Shown here piece after piece: positions 29,561-39,468 of a stretch of DNA of 64,000 nt; the stretch's first letter is position 1, and each line of letters opens with the position of its first letter. This stretch comes from Afifella sp. IM 167 (GTDB lineage Bacteria > Pseudomonadota > Alphaproteobacteria > Rhizobiales > Afifellaceae). The DNA lies in assembly GCF_020144925.1 (NCBI RefSeq), contig NZ_NSLC01000008.1, forward strand, positions 1 to 64,000, read 5' to 3'. A program made the translations under genes and the position numbers. Under the pieces are notes generated by a model, which saw only the letters and a list, made by a program, of their open reading frames with translations, had not been told where the DNA came from and ran no database searches.

Positions 29561-30307
29561 ATGCTCGGAAGTACTACGCATGGTGTGCAGGACAAGACTT
29601 CCTTTCGCGAACCGGCGGAACATGCCTTCGCGTTGGCCGAGATACGTCTTGGATTTCTCGATCTGCCAGAACTCGATCTCGTCAAGCAGGTCGTCCGAAG
29701 ATATGGCGGGCAGGATCACAGCCGATGGGTCTTTCGCGGCAGGCTGAACGGCGAAGACGTCTACATCAAAGTCTGGAACCGAAGCTATGTCCGGCGCGAC
29801 AACCTGCGTGACGGCCTGCGCTGCGGCTTCTACGATCAGGCGACGGCACCGGCCCTGCGCGCCCTCGTCACCTCGAACGGCCTCTGCCGCGGCTATGTCA
29901 CGGCGCGCTGCGAGCCTCGCAGGACGCTGCCGCAGGAATTCTGGGAGCTGATCTGCGCGCGCACGGCGGCGACCGGTCATTTCGCGGTGCAGTTCAGCCC
30001 CGGCCACGCCATGCATTTCCGCGGCCGCCGGAGCCTCATCGACCTGGAAGGCATCTACCCGCTGGCACGCCTCGACCTCGTCGCCGGCCACCACAGCGCC
30101 TTCGCCTATCGCCCCTACGCCCGCTACGTGACGGAGCTTGCCCATGCCGCGCATTCCGGCATGGGCCGGGCGCCGGCCCTTCCCCCGGTCGAGCCGGCGA
30201 GCGCCTGGTCCGAGGCGCCCGTGCAGCGCCTGACGCGCGCCATGGCGCGCCGGCTGGCACCCGCCGCTCCGGCAGAGGAGCCGCGACTGGACCTGATAGA
30301 GCCATGA
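29561..30307 (+). CDS. Protein of unknown function, possibly with a kinase-like fold
   Basis: 248 residues from the ATG at 29561; an upstream in-frame TTG at 29492 is possible. The block FRGRLNGEDVYIKVWN looks like the nucleotide-binding Lys strand of protein-kinase-like proteins, and SLIDLEGIYPLARL is placed like a metal-binding acidic motif. The usual catalytic HxD loop is not recognisable. HFAVQFSPGHAMHF lies where a catalytic loop would be expected. An alternative reading is a WaaP/Kdo-kinase-like family or a pseudokinase. No signal peptide; presumably cytoplasmic. The C-terminal 50 residues are Pro/Ala-rich. It starts 27 bases before the radical SAM gene and is probably co-transcribed with it. 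Confidence 0.65.
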   Translation: MLGSTTHGVQDKTSFREPAEHAFALAEIRLGFLDLPELDLVKQVVRRYGGQDHSRWVFRGRLNGEDVYIKVWNRSYVRRDNLRDGLRCGFYDQATAPALRALVTSNGLCRGYVTARCEPRRTLPQEFWELICARTAATGHFAVQFSPGHAMHFRGRRSLIDLEGIYPLARLDLVAGHHSAFAYRPYARYVTELAHAAHSGMGRAPALPPVEPASAWSEAPVQRLTRAMARRLAPAAPAEEPRLDLIEP

Positions 30308-30333
30308 GGCTGGCGAGCGAGGAGAGGTGACAG

Positions 30334-31452
30334 ATGCCGCTGCATGCCGTGCTGAGGGACACGCTGCGCCCCGTCTATGCGCGTAACCACACGCTCAAGA
30401 CAGCCCTCAAACGCGCTGATTCCGCCGTCGACCTCGTCCGCCACTCGGTCGGCCAGGCCTTCCCCCAGACGATCCGGCCGGACCCGCGCTTCCTCTATCT
30501 GACGCTCACCGCCGACTGCAATCTGCGCTGCAAGGGCTGCCATTACGGCCGCGACTTCATGCCGGGCCACGAGCTGGAGCTGGAACTCGTCAAGGGGGCG
30601 ATCGACGACGCCGCCGAGGCCGGGTTCGAGCGCGTGCGGCTCTACGGCGGCGAGCCGCTCATTCACCGGGACCTGCCCGAAATGGTCTCCTACATCGCCG
30701 AGCGCGGCATGGAGATGTGGCTGACGACCAACGGCATCCTGCTCAAGGGCAAGCTCGACCGGCTCTACGAGGCCGGCCTGCGCTACATCTCGCTCGGCTT
30801 CTACGGCACCGGCGAGGGCTACAACGCCTACGTCCAGCGTCCCGACCGCTTCCAGAAGGTCGAGGCGAGCGTCGCCTACGCGAGAGAGCGCTACGGCGAT
30901 TCCATCGGCATGCATCTGGACTGGCTCCTGATGCGCCCGACCTCCACGCTCGCCGCCTTCGACGAGACCTGGGCCTTCGCCGAACGCTACGGGACGCCGA
31001 TCTACATCAATCTCATCCACTACTCCCTGCCCTACTTCGTCCATGAGAGCGCCGAGCTGCAGTTTCGCGAGGAGGACCGGCCCGCGCTGGAAAGGCTGGT
31101 GGAGCACATTCTCGAACGCCGGCAGGAGCGCCCCGATCTCATCGCCAATTCGGAAATCGGGCTGCGTTCGATCCCGGACTGGCTGATCAAGGGGCCGCAG
31201 ATGCGGGTGCCCTGCTCGGAGTACCGGCTCATCTGGGTCGGGCCCGACGGCACGGTGCAGATGTGCTACGTCACCTTCAAGCTCGGCAACCTGCACGAAA
31301 AGCGGCTTTCGCAGATGCTGTTCACACAGGAGCACCGCGACGCCGCGCGCGACGCCTTCGCCCTCAACTGCCCGAACTGCCATTGCAGCTACGACAAGCG
31401 GGTGCAGGCGCACGGCCCCTCGCGCCGTCTCTATGCGGGAAGAAGCGGCTGA
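30334..31452 (+). CDS. Radical SAM protein with a C-terminal Cys-rich (SPASM-like) end
   Basis: 372 residues. The radical SAM cluster is LTADCNLRCKGCHYGRD (CxxxCxxC near residues 60-68), followed by VRLYGGEPLIHRDLPE (the GGEP motif that binds SAM). The C-terminal segment ALNCPNCHCSYDK with further cysteines looks like a reduced SPASM/twitch domain for an auxiliary cluster. Such proteins modify peptides or make cofactors and carbohydrates; I cannot name the substrate. The ATG at 30334 has GAGGAGAGG upstream. It pairs with the unknown gene before it and is convergent with ppx. No RiPP precursor with a classic leader is apparent beside it. Confidence 0.82.
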   Translation: MPLHAVLRDTLRPVYARNHTLKTALKRADSAVDLVRHSVGQAFPQTIRPDPRFLYLTLTADCNLRCKGCHYGRDFMPGHELELELVKGAIDDAAEAGFERVRLYGGEPLIHRDLPEMVSYIAERGMEMWLTTNGILLKGKLDRLYEAGLRYISLGFYGTGEGYNAYVQRPDRFQKVEASVAYARERYGDSIGMHLDWLLMRPTSTLAAFDETWAFAERYGTPIYINLIHYSLPYFVHESAELQFREEDRPALERLVEHILERRQERPDLIANSEIGLRSIPDWLIKGPQMRVPCSEYRLIWVGPDGTVQMCYVTFKLGNLHEKRLSQMLFTQEHRDAARDAFALNCPNCHCSYDKRVQAHGPSRRLYAGRSG

Positions 31453-31473
31453 GGGGCGGCCGCTCCGGCTTTT

Positions 31474-33057
31474 CTATTCTTCGACGACGATGCGGCTTTC
31501 GAGCCCCGCCAGCGCGGCGAGCTGCTTCAGCCGCGTCTCCAGCCGCCCGCCCGCAAGGTCGCCGAGATCCGGCGGCAGGACGAGCTGCAATTCGGAATCC
31601 GCGCGCCGGAGCGAGGTGCGCGGCATGACGCCCGGCATGGAGGCGGAGACGAGATAGGCGACGCGGAAGATCGCCGCGAGCGCCCTCGCCCGCTCGCGGT
31701 AGCGCGTCGGCACGATCTCCCTCAACCCCGGCCCCAGTTCGTCGTCGGAAAGTCCGGAATGCCGGTAGAAGACGGAAAGGCCGATATAGGCGCGGCCCGG
31801 ATGGTCGACGCCGACGAAGGCGGCATGGGCGATGATGTTGAGGCTCTGCTCGCCGCGATAATCCGGATGGGCGCGCCAGCCGATATCGGCGAGAAGGCAG
31901 GAGGCGGTGCGCAGGCGCGCCTCCTCGGCCGTCTCCTCGATGTCGAGAGCGGCCATCGCCGCCCCCGTCCAGGGGATCAGCTCTTCCGAATGCAGCGGCG
32001 AGCGGGCGCGCAGCAGCGCCAGTTCGCGGGCGGCGGCGATGAGCGGATCCTTGGCCTGTTCCTCCTCCGGCAGCTGCGAATAGAGAAACCCTTCCCTGAG
32101 GCCGAGAGCGGAGATGACGAGGTTCTTCGGCTTGCCGACGCGCAGGAGCTCCGACAGGACGAGCGCGCCATAGGGGAGCAGCGGCGTGCGCTGCTTGGAC
32201 ACGACCTCGATGGAATCGACCGAGGCGATCGGCCCGCGATAGAGGCTCTTCAGGAAGTCGCGGCTGCGCTCCGCCTCCAGCGTGTAGCCATGCATGACAT
32301 GCAGCGGATAGCCGGTCTGGCGCATATGCAGCCTGGCAATGGAGCGCCATGTGCCGCCGATGGCGTAGAAGGTGCGGCCTTCCAGCTTCGGCAGGATACC
32401 GGATTTTTCCAGGAGCTCGCGGGCAATCTTGCGCGCCACCTTGATGTCGCCGCCGCTATCGTCGCGCAGGCGCAGCCCGCCGAGCGGAAAGGTCTCGCCC
32501 TTTCCGACCTTCTTTCCCTTCACATCGGTCAGCTCCAGGCTGCCGCCGCCGAGGTCGCCTGCCACCCCGTCCGCCTCGGCAAAACCGTCGACGACACCGA
32601 GGGCGGCGTAATGCGCCTCGTCGGGACCGGTGAGCACGGTGACGTCGCAGCCGCAGATCTCACGCGCCCGTGCGATGAACTTGCCGCCGTTGGAAGCGTC
32701 GCGCGTCGCCGCCGTCGCCAGCACGAAAAGATCGGCGACGCCGATCTGCCGCGCCAGCGCGGCAAAGCGCCGGAGCGCGGCGAGAGCCTTGTCGACGGAA
32801 GCGTCGGAAAGCCGGCCGGAACTCGCCATCCCCTCGCCGAGGCCGGCGAGGACCTTCTCGTTGAAGAGCGGCGTCGGAGAGCGCGCGAGGCGCTCGTAGA
32901 CGACGAGGCGGACGGAGTTGGAGCCGATATCGACGACGCCGACAGGGCCGTTTCCGTAGATCCGGCCCCTTGCCTCCGGCTCAGTTGTCGAGGCGGTCGG
33001 CAAAGGTGCGCGGCGAATCGGATTTGAGAGATCTTCCACGGCCTGAGAGGCTTGCAT
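31474..33057 (-). CDS. ppx: Exopolyphosphatase / guanosine pentaphosphatase family protein
   Basis: Degrades inorganic polyphosphate (or pppGpp) in the cytoplasm. The 527 residues carry the Ppx/GppA actin-like ATPase fold: [17 protein letters not shown] (phosphate 1), [22 protein letters not shown] and PLGGLRLRD, then a C-terminal region with an HD-like fold. The start is uncertain. The ATG at 33057 is the first in the frame and overlaps the end of ppk by 77 bases; no in-frame start lies between there and the conserved VGVVDIGSN, so I kept it. It is transcribed right after ppk, as in many bacteria. Confidence 0.92.
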   Translation of the reverse strand: MQASQAVEDLSNPIRRAPLPTASTTEPEARGRIYGNGPVGVVDIGSNSVRLVVYERLARSPTPLFNEKVLAGLGEGMASSGRLSDASVDKALAALRRFAALARQIGVADLFVLATAATRDASNGGKFIARAREICGCDVTVLTGPDEAHYAALGVVDGFAEADGVAGDLGGGSLELTDVKGKKVGKGETFPLGGLRLRDDSGGDIKVARKIARELLEKSGILPKLEGRTFYAIGGTWRSIARLHMRQTGYPLHVMHGYTLEAERSRDFLKSLYRGPIASVDSIEVVSKQRTPLLPYGALVLSELLRVGKPKNLVISALGLREGFLYSQLPEEEQAKDPLIAAARELALLRARSPLHSEELIPWTGAAMAALDIEETAEEARLRTASCLLADIGWRAHPDYRGEQSLNIIAHAAFVGVDHPGRAYIGLSVFYRHSGLSDDELGPGLREIVPTRYRERARALAAIFRVAYLVSASMPGVMPRTSLRRADSELQLVLPPDLGDLAGGRLETRLKQLAALAGLESRIVVEE

Positions 33058-35179
33058 TGGTCATGAAATAGCGGTGGGCGTTGAACAGTTCCTCGCCTTC
33101 CTCCGGCACGATGCGCTTGGACGTGCCGTCGGAGAGGACCGCCCAGCTCTGCTGGTTGTCCTTCAGATTGGCAACCATGATCTGGTCGAGGATCTGCATA
33201 TGCACCGTCGGATTGGTGATCGGCACCATGGTTTCCACGCGCCGGTCGAGGTTGCGCGGCATAAGGTCCGCCGAGCCGATATAGAGCAGCGCCTCGTCGG
33301 AAGGCAGGCCATGGCCGTTGCCGAAGCAGATGATGCGCGAATGCTCCAGGAAGCGCCCGACGATGGATTTGACGCGGATGTTCTCTGAAAGGCCGGCGAT
33401 CTCCGGCCTCAGGCAGCAGATGCCGCGGATGACGAGCTCGATCTTCACCCCCGCCTGGCTTGCCCGGTAGAGCGCGTCGATGATCTGCGGATCGACCAGC
33501 GAGTTCATCTTCATCCAGATGCGGGCCGGCCTTCCGGCGCCGGCATGGGCGATCTCGGCCTCGATGTGCTCCAGGATGCGATTCCGGAGCGTATAGGGCG
33601 ACACGGCGAGGCGCTTCACCTCCTGCGGCGGCGCATAGCCGGTGATGAAGTTGAAGACGCGCGCCACGTCGCGCGCGATCGCCGGATCGGCGGTGAAGTA
33701 GGACAGGTCGGTGTAAATCTTCGCCGTGATCGGGTGGTAGTTGCCCGTTCCGATATGGACGTAGGAGACAAGGCCGTTCGGCTCGCGCCGCACCACCTGG
33801 CTGAGCTTGGCGTGCGTCTTCAGCTCCACGAAGCCGTAGACGACCTGCGCCCCGGCGCGTTCCAGGTCGCGCGCCCAGCGGATATTGGCCTCCTCGTCGA
33901 AACGCGCCTTCAGTTCGACGAGCGCCGTCACCGACTTGCCGGCCTCCGCCGCCTCCGTCAGCGCCTTGATGATCGGGCTGTCGTTGGAGGTGCGGTAGAG
34001 CGTCTGCTTGATGGCCACCACATCCGGGTCGTTCGCCGCCTGGCGCAGGAACTGCACCACGACGTCGAAGGATTCGTAGGGGTGGTGGACGACGATGTCC
34101 TTCTGCTGGATGGCGGCGAAGCAATCGCCGCCATGCTCGCGGATACGCTCGGGAAAGCGCGGCGTATAGGGATCGAACTTGAGGTCCGGCCGGGCAATGC
34201 CGACGAGCTGCTCCAGGTCCTTGATGCCGAGAAGACCGGGGATGACGTAGACCTCGTCGCTGTCCACGGGCAGCGCCTGCTGCACGACGGTGCGCAGGTT
34301 CTCCGGCATCGATTCCTCGACCTCCAGGCGGATGACGACGCCGCGCCGGCGGCGCTTCAGGGCGCGCTCGAAGAGGCGGGCGAGATCCTCCGCCTCTTCC
34401 TCAATCTCGATGTCGGAATCGCGGATGACCCGGTAGACGCCCTTGCCGGTCACCTCGTAGCCGGGGAAGAGCCGGTCGATGAACAGGCCCACCGTGTCTT
34501 CCAGGCTGATGAAGCGCAGCGGCTCCTCGGAGGAGGCGCGCGGCAGCGGGATGAAGCGGGCGATCGTGTGCGGCATGCGCACGAGCGCGGTCATGCGGCG
34601 GCCATGCGCGCGCTCGGCGAGCGACAGCGCCAGGGTGAAGCCGAGATTGGGGATGAAGGGAAACGGATGCGCCGGGTCGATGGCGAGCGGCGTCAGCACC
34701 GGAAAGATCGTTTCCATGAAGTGCTCGGCGAGCCAGGTCCGGTCGTCCGTCGTGACCTCGGGGCCGGTGATGATGGAGATGCCTTCCTTGTCGAGCAGCT
34801 CCTGCAGGACGAGCCACTGGTGCTGCTGGGCGGCGACGAGCTCGTCCACCTTGCGATCGATCTCGGCGAGCTGTTCGGAAGGCGTCAGCCCGTCGGCGCT
34901 GATGGTGGCGATCTTCTCGCGCTCCTGCCCCTTGAGGCCGGCGACGCGCACCATGAAGAACTCGTCGAGATTGTTGGCCGAGATCGACAGAAAGCGCAGC
35001 CGCTCGAGCAGCGGGTGGTTCGGATTCTCCGATTCCTCCAGCACCCGCCGGTTGAACTCAAGCCAGGAAATCTCCCGGTTGATGAAACGCTTGGGGCTGG
35101 AAAAGAGGTCGCTTTGGGATGCCGGCGACCGCACTTCTTCGGACTCGGGAGCTTCGGGGGCGGTCTGCGTGTCTTCCAT
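32981..35179 (-). CDS. ppk: Polyphosphate kinase 1
   Basis: Polymerises ATP gamma-phosphate into polyphosphate. The 732-residue enzyme has the N-terminal domain ([19 protein letters not shown]) and the catalytic phospholipase D-like domains with autophosphorylated His in [15 protein letters not shown] and [17 protein letters not shown]. Length and order match PPK1. It precedes ppx with overlapping ends and follows hdaA after 94 bases. Start: the ATG at 35179, with an acidic N-terminal tail ([13 protein letters not shown]) that is not conserved. Confidence 0.95.
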   Translation of the reverse strand: MEDTQTAPEAPESEEVRSPASQSDLFSSPKRFINREISWLEFNRRVLEESENPNHPLLERLRFLSISANNLDEFFMVRVAGLKGQEREKIATISADGLTPSEQLAEIDRKVDELVAAQQHQWLVLQELLDKEGISIITGPEVTTDDRTWLAEHFMETIFPVLTPLAIDPAHPFPFIPNLGFTLALSLAERAHGRRMTALVRMPHTIARFIPLPRASSEEPLRFISLEDTVGLFIDRLFPGYEVTGKGVYRVIRDSDIEIEEEAEDLARLFERALKRRRRGVVIRLEVEESMPENLRTVVQQALPVDSDEVYVIPGLLGIKDLEQLVGIARPDLKFDPYTPRFPERIREHGGDCFAAIQQKDIVVHHPYESFDVVVQFLRQAANDPDVVAIKQTLYRTSNDSPIIKALTEAAEAGKSVTALVELKARFDEEANIRWARDLERAGAQVVYGFVELKTHAKLSQVVRREPNGLVSYVHIGTGNYHPITAKIYTDLSYFTADPAIARDVARVFNFITGYAPPQEVKRLAVSPYTLRNRILEHIEAEIAHAGAGRPARIWMKMNSLVDPQIIDALYRASQAGVKIELVIRGICCLRPEIAGLSENIRVKSIVGRFLEHSRIICFGNGHGLPSDEALLYIGSADLMPRNLDRRVETMVPITNPTVHMQILDQIMVANLKDNQQSWAVLSDGTSKRIVPEEGEELFNAHRYFMTNASLSGRGRSLKSDSPRTFADRLDN

Positions 35180-35273
35180 CGGCTTTTACGGGCTTCCTTT
35201 CGCGTCGAAGGGCAGGTGTGAGCCCAAAGCGTAACACTTCCATGACGGAGCCGGAAGGAGCGCCCCCTGGCGC

Positions 35274-35939
35274 CTAGTTGCCCGAACGGGCTGCGAGCAC
35301 GCGCGCGGCGAGCGGGCGGGTGATCCGCCGACCTTCGGAGAGCGAGGCCTCGTCGATGGCCGCGACGAGCGCCTGCGCCTCCGAGAGCGAGCGCTCCATC
35401 CGGAGGAGGATGTAGTCGATGACCGGCCGCTCCACGTCGAGCTGGCGGTCTGCGAAGAGCTTGACCAGCACCTGGCGCAGGAGCTGGTCGTCCGGCTCGC
35501 CGAGGACGACGGGCACGGCAAGGCGCAGCCGCGAAGCGGCGTCGTTGAGGGAGAGCTTCCAGTCCGAGAGCGGGCTGCGCGAGGTCAGAAGGACGAAGAA
35601 GCCCTCCTCCCGCGCCCGGTTGATGAGGTGGAAGAGCTCGCGCTGCGGCACGGCCTCCGCTTCGACGTTCTCGACGAGAACGTTGGCCGGCGCCGGCTCG
35701 CGGCGGAAGAGCTCGCCCGCCTCGACCATCTCCGCTTCCGCTTCCTCCGCCCACAGACGGGCGAGATGCGTCTTGCCCGAACCCGGCGGGCCGGAAAGCA
35801 GCATCACCGGCCCGGACCATTGCGGCCAGGAGAGCACGATCCCGCTCGCCTGCCGGTTCGCCTCTCCGATCAGGTAGCTGTCGCGGTCGTAGGCAGGTGC
35901 GTGGGAGAGCGGAATGGGGATCTGACGACCCTTTCCCAT
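35274..35939 (-). CDS. hdaA: DnaA-related regulator of replication initiation (HdaA)
   Basis: An AAA+ relative of DnaA domain III that, with the sliding clamp, promotes hydrolysis of DnaA-ATP (RIDA) in alphaproteobacteria. The 221 residues contain Walker A SGPPGSGKTHLARLW, a Walker B-like ANVLVENVE, sensor-1 LLTSRSP, and a C-terminal lid. The N-terminal QIPIPLSHAP resembles the clamp-binding peptide of Hda proteins. The ATG at 35939 sits one base after the perM-like stop, so the pair is translationally coupled. The gene order permease-hdaA-ppk-ppx is characteristic of rhizobia. Confidence 0.9.
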   Translation of the reverse strand: MGKGRQIPIPLSHAPAYDRDSYLIGEANRQASGIVLSWPQWSGPVMLLSGPPGSGKTHLARLWAEEAEAEMVEAGELFRREPAPANVLVENVEAEAVPQRELFHLINRAREEGFFVLLTSRSPLSDWKLSLNDAASRLRLAVPVVLGEPDDQLLRQVLVKLFADRQLDVERPVIDYILLRMERSLSEAQALVAAIDEASLSEGRRITRPLAARVLAARSGN

Positions 35940-35940
35940 A

Positions 35941-37038
35941 TCAGCCCTCGTCTCCCGGAAGCATCGGCGGCGGCATCGGCGGCTCGCCCGAGCCCAGATA
36001 GATGCGGCTTTCGCGGTAGCGCTCCAGCCCGAAGCGCACCAGAACGCCGATCGCCGCCGTCACCGGCACGGCGACGAGCAGGCCGACGAAGCCGAACAGG
36101 CTGCCGAAGGCGAACATGGCGAACATCAGCCAGACTGGATGCACGCCCACCGAATGGCCGACGATGCGCGGCTGCAGGAAATTGCCTTCCACCACCTGGC
36201 CGGTCACGAAAATGCCCGCCACGACGAGAATCCACGGCCAATGCGGCCAGAACTGCACCAGCGCGACGCCGACGGCGACGACGAAGCCGACGGTCGAGCC
36301 GATATAGGGGATGAAGTTGATGATGCCGGCGGCGACGCCGATGAGCAGGCCGAAATTGAGGCCCACCATCGTCAGGCTGATGGCATAAAAGCCGCCGAGC
36401 AGCGTGCAGACGAGCCCCTGCCCGCGCAGGAAGCCGGAAAGCGCCTCATCGATCTGGCGGCCGAGGCTGCGGATCGTGTGGGCATGATCGCGCGGCAGAT
36501 AGCCGTCGACCCGCTTCAGCATCTTGTCCCAGTCCAGCAGCAGATAGAAGGCGACGACCGGCGTGACGACGAAGAGGCTGACGAAGCTGATCACCGCCTG
36601 CCCGCCGGCCAGCAGCGAGGAGAGGATGCCCGCGGCCCAGCTCGCCGCGTTCTTGAGGAGCGGCTCCACGTTGAAATTGCCGCTGCTCGGCAGATAGTCG
36701 CCGAGCGGCGAGGCGAACACTTCTCCCATGAGCTCGCGCAGCCGCGTGACGAGGGCCGGCAGACGCTCGATGAAATCGCTCGCCTGGCCCACCAGCGGCG
36801 GGATGATGGCGACGAGGATCACGACGAAGGCCGCGAGCGCGAAGACGAGGATGGCCAAGGTCGCAAGCAGCCGGTTCATCCCCCGCCTCTCCAGCCAGTC
36901 GGCGACCGGATCGAGGAAATAGGCGAGTGCCATGCCGATGAGGAACGGCAGCAGGATGCCGGAAAACAGCCACAGGAACACGATCAGCGCGAGAAGCGCA
37001 GCGAGCCAGAAGATCGCCTGACGCTGGGCGGTCATCAT
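35941..37038 (-). CDS. AI-2E (PerM/YdiK) family membrane permease
   Basis: 365 residues with about eight transmembrane segments typical of the AI-2E transporter family. There is a hydrophobic hairpin at residues 10-37, a large periplasmic loop, and FISSFVSLFVVTPVVAFYLL-like middle helices. C-terminal helices include GLLIGVAAGIINFIPYIG and LFGFVGLLVAVPVTAAIGVLV, with PYIG and the late proline characteristic of the family. Members export solutes or Na+/H+, and substrates are mostly unknown. It is followed by hdaA one base later and preceded by the pgsA-like gene 22 bases away, so it lies inside an operon. Confidence 0.85.
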   Translation of the reverse strand: MMTAQRQAIFWLAALLALIVFLWLFSGILLPFLIGMALAYFLDPVADWLERRGMNRLLATLAILVFALAAFVVILVAIIPPLVGQASDFIERLPALVTRLRELMGEVFASPLGDYLPSSGNFNVEPLLKNAASWAAGILSSLLAGGQAVISFVSLFVVTPVVAFYLLLDWDKMLKRVDGYLPRDHAHTIRSLGRQIDEALSGFLRGQGLVCTLLGGFYAISLTMVGLNFGLLIGVAAGIINFIPYIGSTVGFVVAVGVALVQFWPHWPWILVVAGIFVTGQVVEGNFLQPRIVGHSVGVHPVWLMFAMFAFGSLFGFVGLLVAVPVTAAIGVLVRFGLERYRESRIYLGSGEPPMPPPMLPGDEG

Positions 37039-37060
37039 CCCTCCTCGCCGCCTGGCGCGC

Positions 37061-37594
37061 TCAATCGCCCGCCATATGCCGCAGCCACTCGGCGAGATAG
37101 GCCCCGGCCGAGCCGACGGTCAAGCCGGCCGTGGTGATGATCATCGGCCAGATCGCGATCGAAAGGGCGTCAAAGCCCGCCCGGTCGGCCAGAACCAGGG
37201 CAAGAAGCACGATCTGCGAAGTGGTGTTGAACTTCGATACCCAGAGCGGCTTCATCTCGATCGGGTTGGTCAGCATCCAGGCGAGGATGACCCCGCCGAT
37301 GATCAGGATGTCGCGCGAGACGACGGCGATGACCAGCCAGGGCGGCAACGCCTCCTTGAAGCCGAGCACGACGAAGAGCGAGACGAGGAGCGCCTTGTCG
37401 GCGATCGGATCCAGATAGGCGCCGAGATCGGAGGCCGCGCCGAAGCGCTTGGCGATGAAGCCGTCGACGCCGTCGGAGATGCCGGCGAGCACAAAGACGA
37501 CCGTCGCGCCCAGCCAGTGTTCTCCGACGATGAGCCAGACGACCAGTGGAACCGAAACGAGCCGCGCGAGCGTGATGAAATTGGGAATAGTCAC
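37061..37594 (-). CDS. CDP-alcohol phosphatidyltransferase, PgsA-like
   Basis: 177 residues, four to six transmembrane helices and the CDP-alcohol phosphatidyltransferase signature D-x2-DG-x2-AK-x8-G-x3-D-x3-D, seen as [12 protein letters not shown] followed by GAYLDPIAD. The usual AR pair is AK here. It probably makes phosphatidylglycerol phosphate or cardiolipin precursors, in the inner membrane. The start is the GTG at 37594, giving [11 protein letters not shown] as in the family. It is the first gene of the minus-strand run to ppx and divergent from purM. Whether it is the main PgsA or a second paralogue cannot be told here. Confidence 0.85.
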   Translation of the reverse strand: MTIPNFITLARLVSVPLVVWLIVGEHWLGATVVFVLAGISDGVDGFIAKRFGAASDLGAYLDPIADKALLVSLFVVLGFKEALPPWLVIAVVSRDILIIGGVILAWMLTNPIEMKPLWVSKFNTTSQIVLLALVLADRAGFDALSIAIWPMIITTAGLTVGSAGAYLAEWLRHMAGD

Positions 37595-37683
37595 GAAAAG
37601 CTCGGGACAATGGGTGGGAAGCGGCCTCGTCAGGCCCCGGCCGCTTGCAAATTCAACCCGTCGCCCTTACCCGCTTTCGCATC

Positions 37684-38757
37684 ATGGGGGAAGACATCAA
37701 GACTCTCAGCTATCGTCAGGCCGGCGTCGATATCGACGCCGGGGCCGCGCTTGTGGAGAAGATCAAGCCGCTCGCCGGGGCGACTTCAAGAAGCGGAGTG
37801 ATGGGCGGGCTTGGCGGTTTCGGAGCCTTGTTCGACCTGAAGGAGGCCGGCTACCGGGACCCGGTCCTGGTCGCGGCGACGGACGGGGTCGGCACCAAGC
37901 TGAAGATCGCCATCGAGAGCGGCCACCATGCGACGGTCGGCATCGACCTTGTGGCAATGTGCGTCAACGACCTCATCGTGCAGGGCGCCGAGCCCCTCTT
38001 CTTCCTCGACTACTTCGCCTCCGGAAAGCTGCAGGTGGAGGAAGCCGCGTCCGTCGTCTCCGGCATCGCCGAGGGCTGCCTGCAGGCCGGCTGCGCGCTC
38101 GTCGGGGGTGAGACCGCCGAACTGCCGGGCCTCTATGCGGAAAAGGACTACGACCTTGCCGGCTTCGCCGTCGGCGCGGTCGAGCGCGGAATGATCCTGC
38201 CGAAGGGCGTGGCGGAAGGCGACGTCCTGATCGGGCTCGCATCGAGCGGCGTGCATTCCAACGGCTTCTCGCTGGTGCGCCGCGTCGCGGAGCGCACCGG
38301 CCTTTCCTGGGACGCGCCGGCACCTTTCGGGCCGGAGCGCAGCCTCGCCGAGGCGCTGCTGGAGCCGACGCGCATCTATGTGCGCGCGCTGCTTGCCGCC
38401 ATGCGCGAGACCGGGGCGGTGAAGGCGCTCGCCCATATCACGGGCGGAGGATTGCCGGAAAACCTGCCGCGCATCCTGCCGGAGGACTGCGCCGCCCGTA
38501 TCGACCTTGCGGCGATTCCCGCCCTGCCCGTCTTCGCCTGGCTCGCCGGCAACGGACCCGTCGCCGAGGAGGAGATGCTGCGCACCTTCAATTGCGGCGT
38601 CGGCATGGTGCTCGTGGCCGCCGAGGCCGACGCCGAGGCGCTGTCGGGCCATCTTGCCGCCGCGGGCGAGACGACCTTCCGCCTCGGGCGGATCGAAAAG
38701 CGCGGCGCCGCACCGATCCTCTTCGACGGCAACCTTCGCCTCGCCGGGACCTCGTGA
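37684..38757 (+). CDS. purM: Phosphoribosylformylglycinamidine cyclo-ligase
   Basis: Closes the imidazole ring: FGAM plus ATP gives aminoimidazole ribotide, in purine synthesis. The 357 residues show [67 protein letters not shown], and the ATP block [27 protein letters not shown] and [13 protein letters not shown] follow. The start is the ATG at 37684, where the [10 protein letters not shown] family N-terminus begins; the in-frame TTG at 37645 was rejected. The stop overlaps the purN start (GTGA), indicating coupled translation. Confidence 0.96.
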   Translation: MGEDIKTLSYRQAGVDIDAGAALVEKIKPLAGATSRSGVMGGLGGFGALFDLKEAGYRDPVLVAATDGVGTKLKIAIESGHHATVGIDLVAMCVNDLIVQGAEPLFFLDYFASGKLQVEEAASVVSGIAEGCLQAGCALVGGETAELPGLYAEKDYDLAGFAVGAVERGMILPKGVAEGDVLIGLASSGVHSNGFSLVRRVAERTGLSWDAPAPFGPERSLAEALLEPTRIYVRALLAAMRETGAVKALAHITGGGLPENLPRILPEDCAARIDLAAIPALPVFAWLAGNGPVAEEEMLRTFNCGVGMVLVAAEADAEALSGHLAAAGETTFRLGRIEKRGAAPILFDGNLRLAGTS

Positions 38758-39410
38758 AGACAGCAATCCTCATATCCGGGCGCGGCTCCAACATGCGCGC
38801 CCTCGTGGAGGCGGCGAAGGCGCCGGAATTTCCCGCCACGATCGCGCTCGTCATGGCGAACCGCGCCGATGCGGCGGGCCTCGCCTTCGCCGAGGCGGAA
38901 GGCATCGCCACGGCGGTCGTGCCGCGCCGCGACTACGACAACGACGAGGCTTTCGAGGCCGCGCTGACGGAGAAGCTGAAGGAGGCCGGCATCGAGCTGA
39001 TCTGTCTCGCCGGCTTCATGCGCATTCTCTCCGCAAGCTTCGTGGACGCCTGGCGCAACCGGCTGATCAACATCCACCCCTCGCTTCTTCCCGCCTTCCG
39101 CGGCCTCAGAACGCATGAGCGGGCGCTCGCCGCAGGCGTGCGCGTCGCCGGCGCCACGGTCCATTATGTGCGGGCGGAGATGGACGACGGGCCGATCATC
39201 GTCCAGGGCGCCGTGCCGGTGCTTTCCGGCGACGATGCGGAAAGCCTGGCGGCGCGGGTGCTCGCCATGGAGCACCGCATCTACCCGCAGGCGCTGGCCT
39301 GGGTGGCCGGCCGCAAGGCGCGCGTGGTCAACGAAAAGGTCATCATGGAAGGCGTCGACGAGGACGAAACGCCCGACCTCGTCTCGCCGCCGGGGCCGGC
39401 CAAGGCCTGA
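38754..39410 (+). CDS. purN: Phosphoribosylglycinamide formyltransferase
   Basis: Transfers formyl from 10-formyltetrahydrofolate to GAR in purine synthesis. The 218 residues have [19 protein letters not shown], the folate site LAGFMRILS, and the catalytic [13 protein letters not shown] with Asn and His. The Asp in [14 protein letters not shown] completes the site. The start is the GTG at 38754, overlapping the purM stop by four bases, the normal purMN arrangement; the frame open upstream is shadow over purM. The C-terminus has 25 extra acidic/Pro residues, a common variation. Confidence 0.95.
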   Translation: MKTAILISGRGSNMRALVEAAKAPEFPATIALVMANRADAAGLAFAEAEGIATAVVPRRDYDNDEAFEAALTEKLKEAGIELICLAGFMRILSASFVDAWRNRLINIHPSLLPAFRGLRTHERALAAGVRVAGATVHYVRAEMDDGPIIVQGAVPVLSGDDAESLAARVLAMEHRIYPQALAWVAGRKARVVNEKVIMEGVDEDETPDLVSPPGPAKA

Positions 39411-39468
39411 CTCAAGTTATCAATCGGAACGCGCAGCCTGCTGGAATCGCAGCGCAATTCGCGCCACG

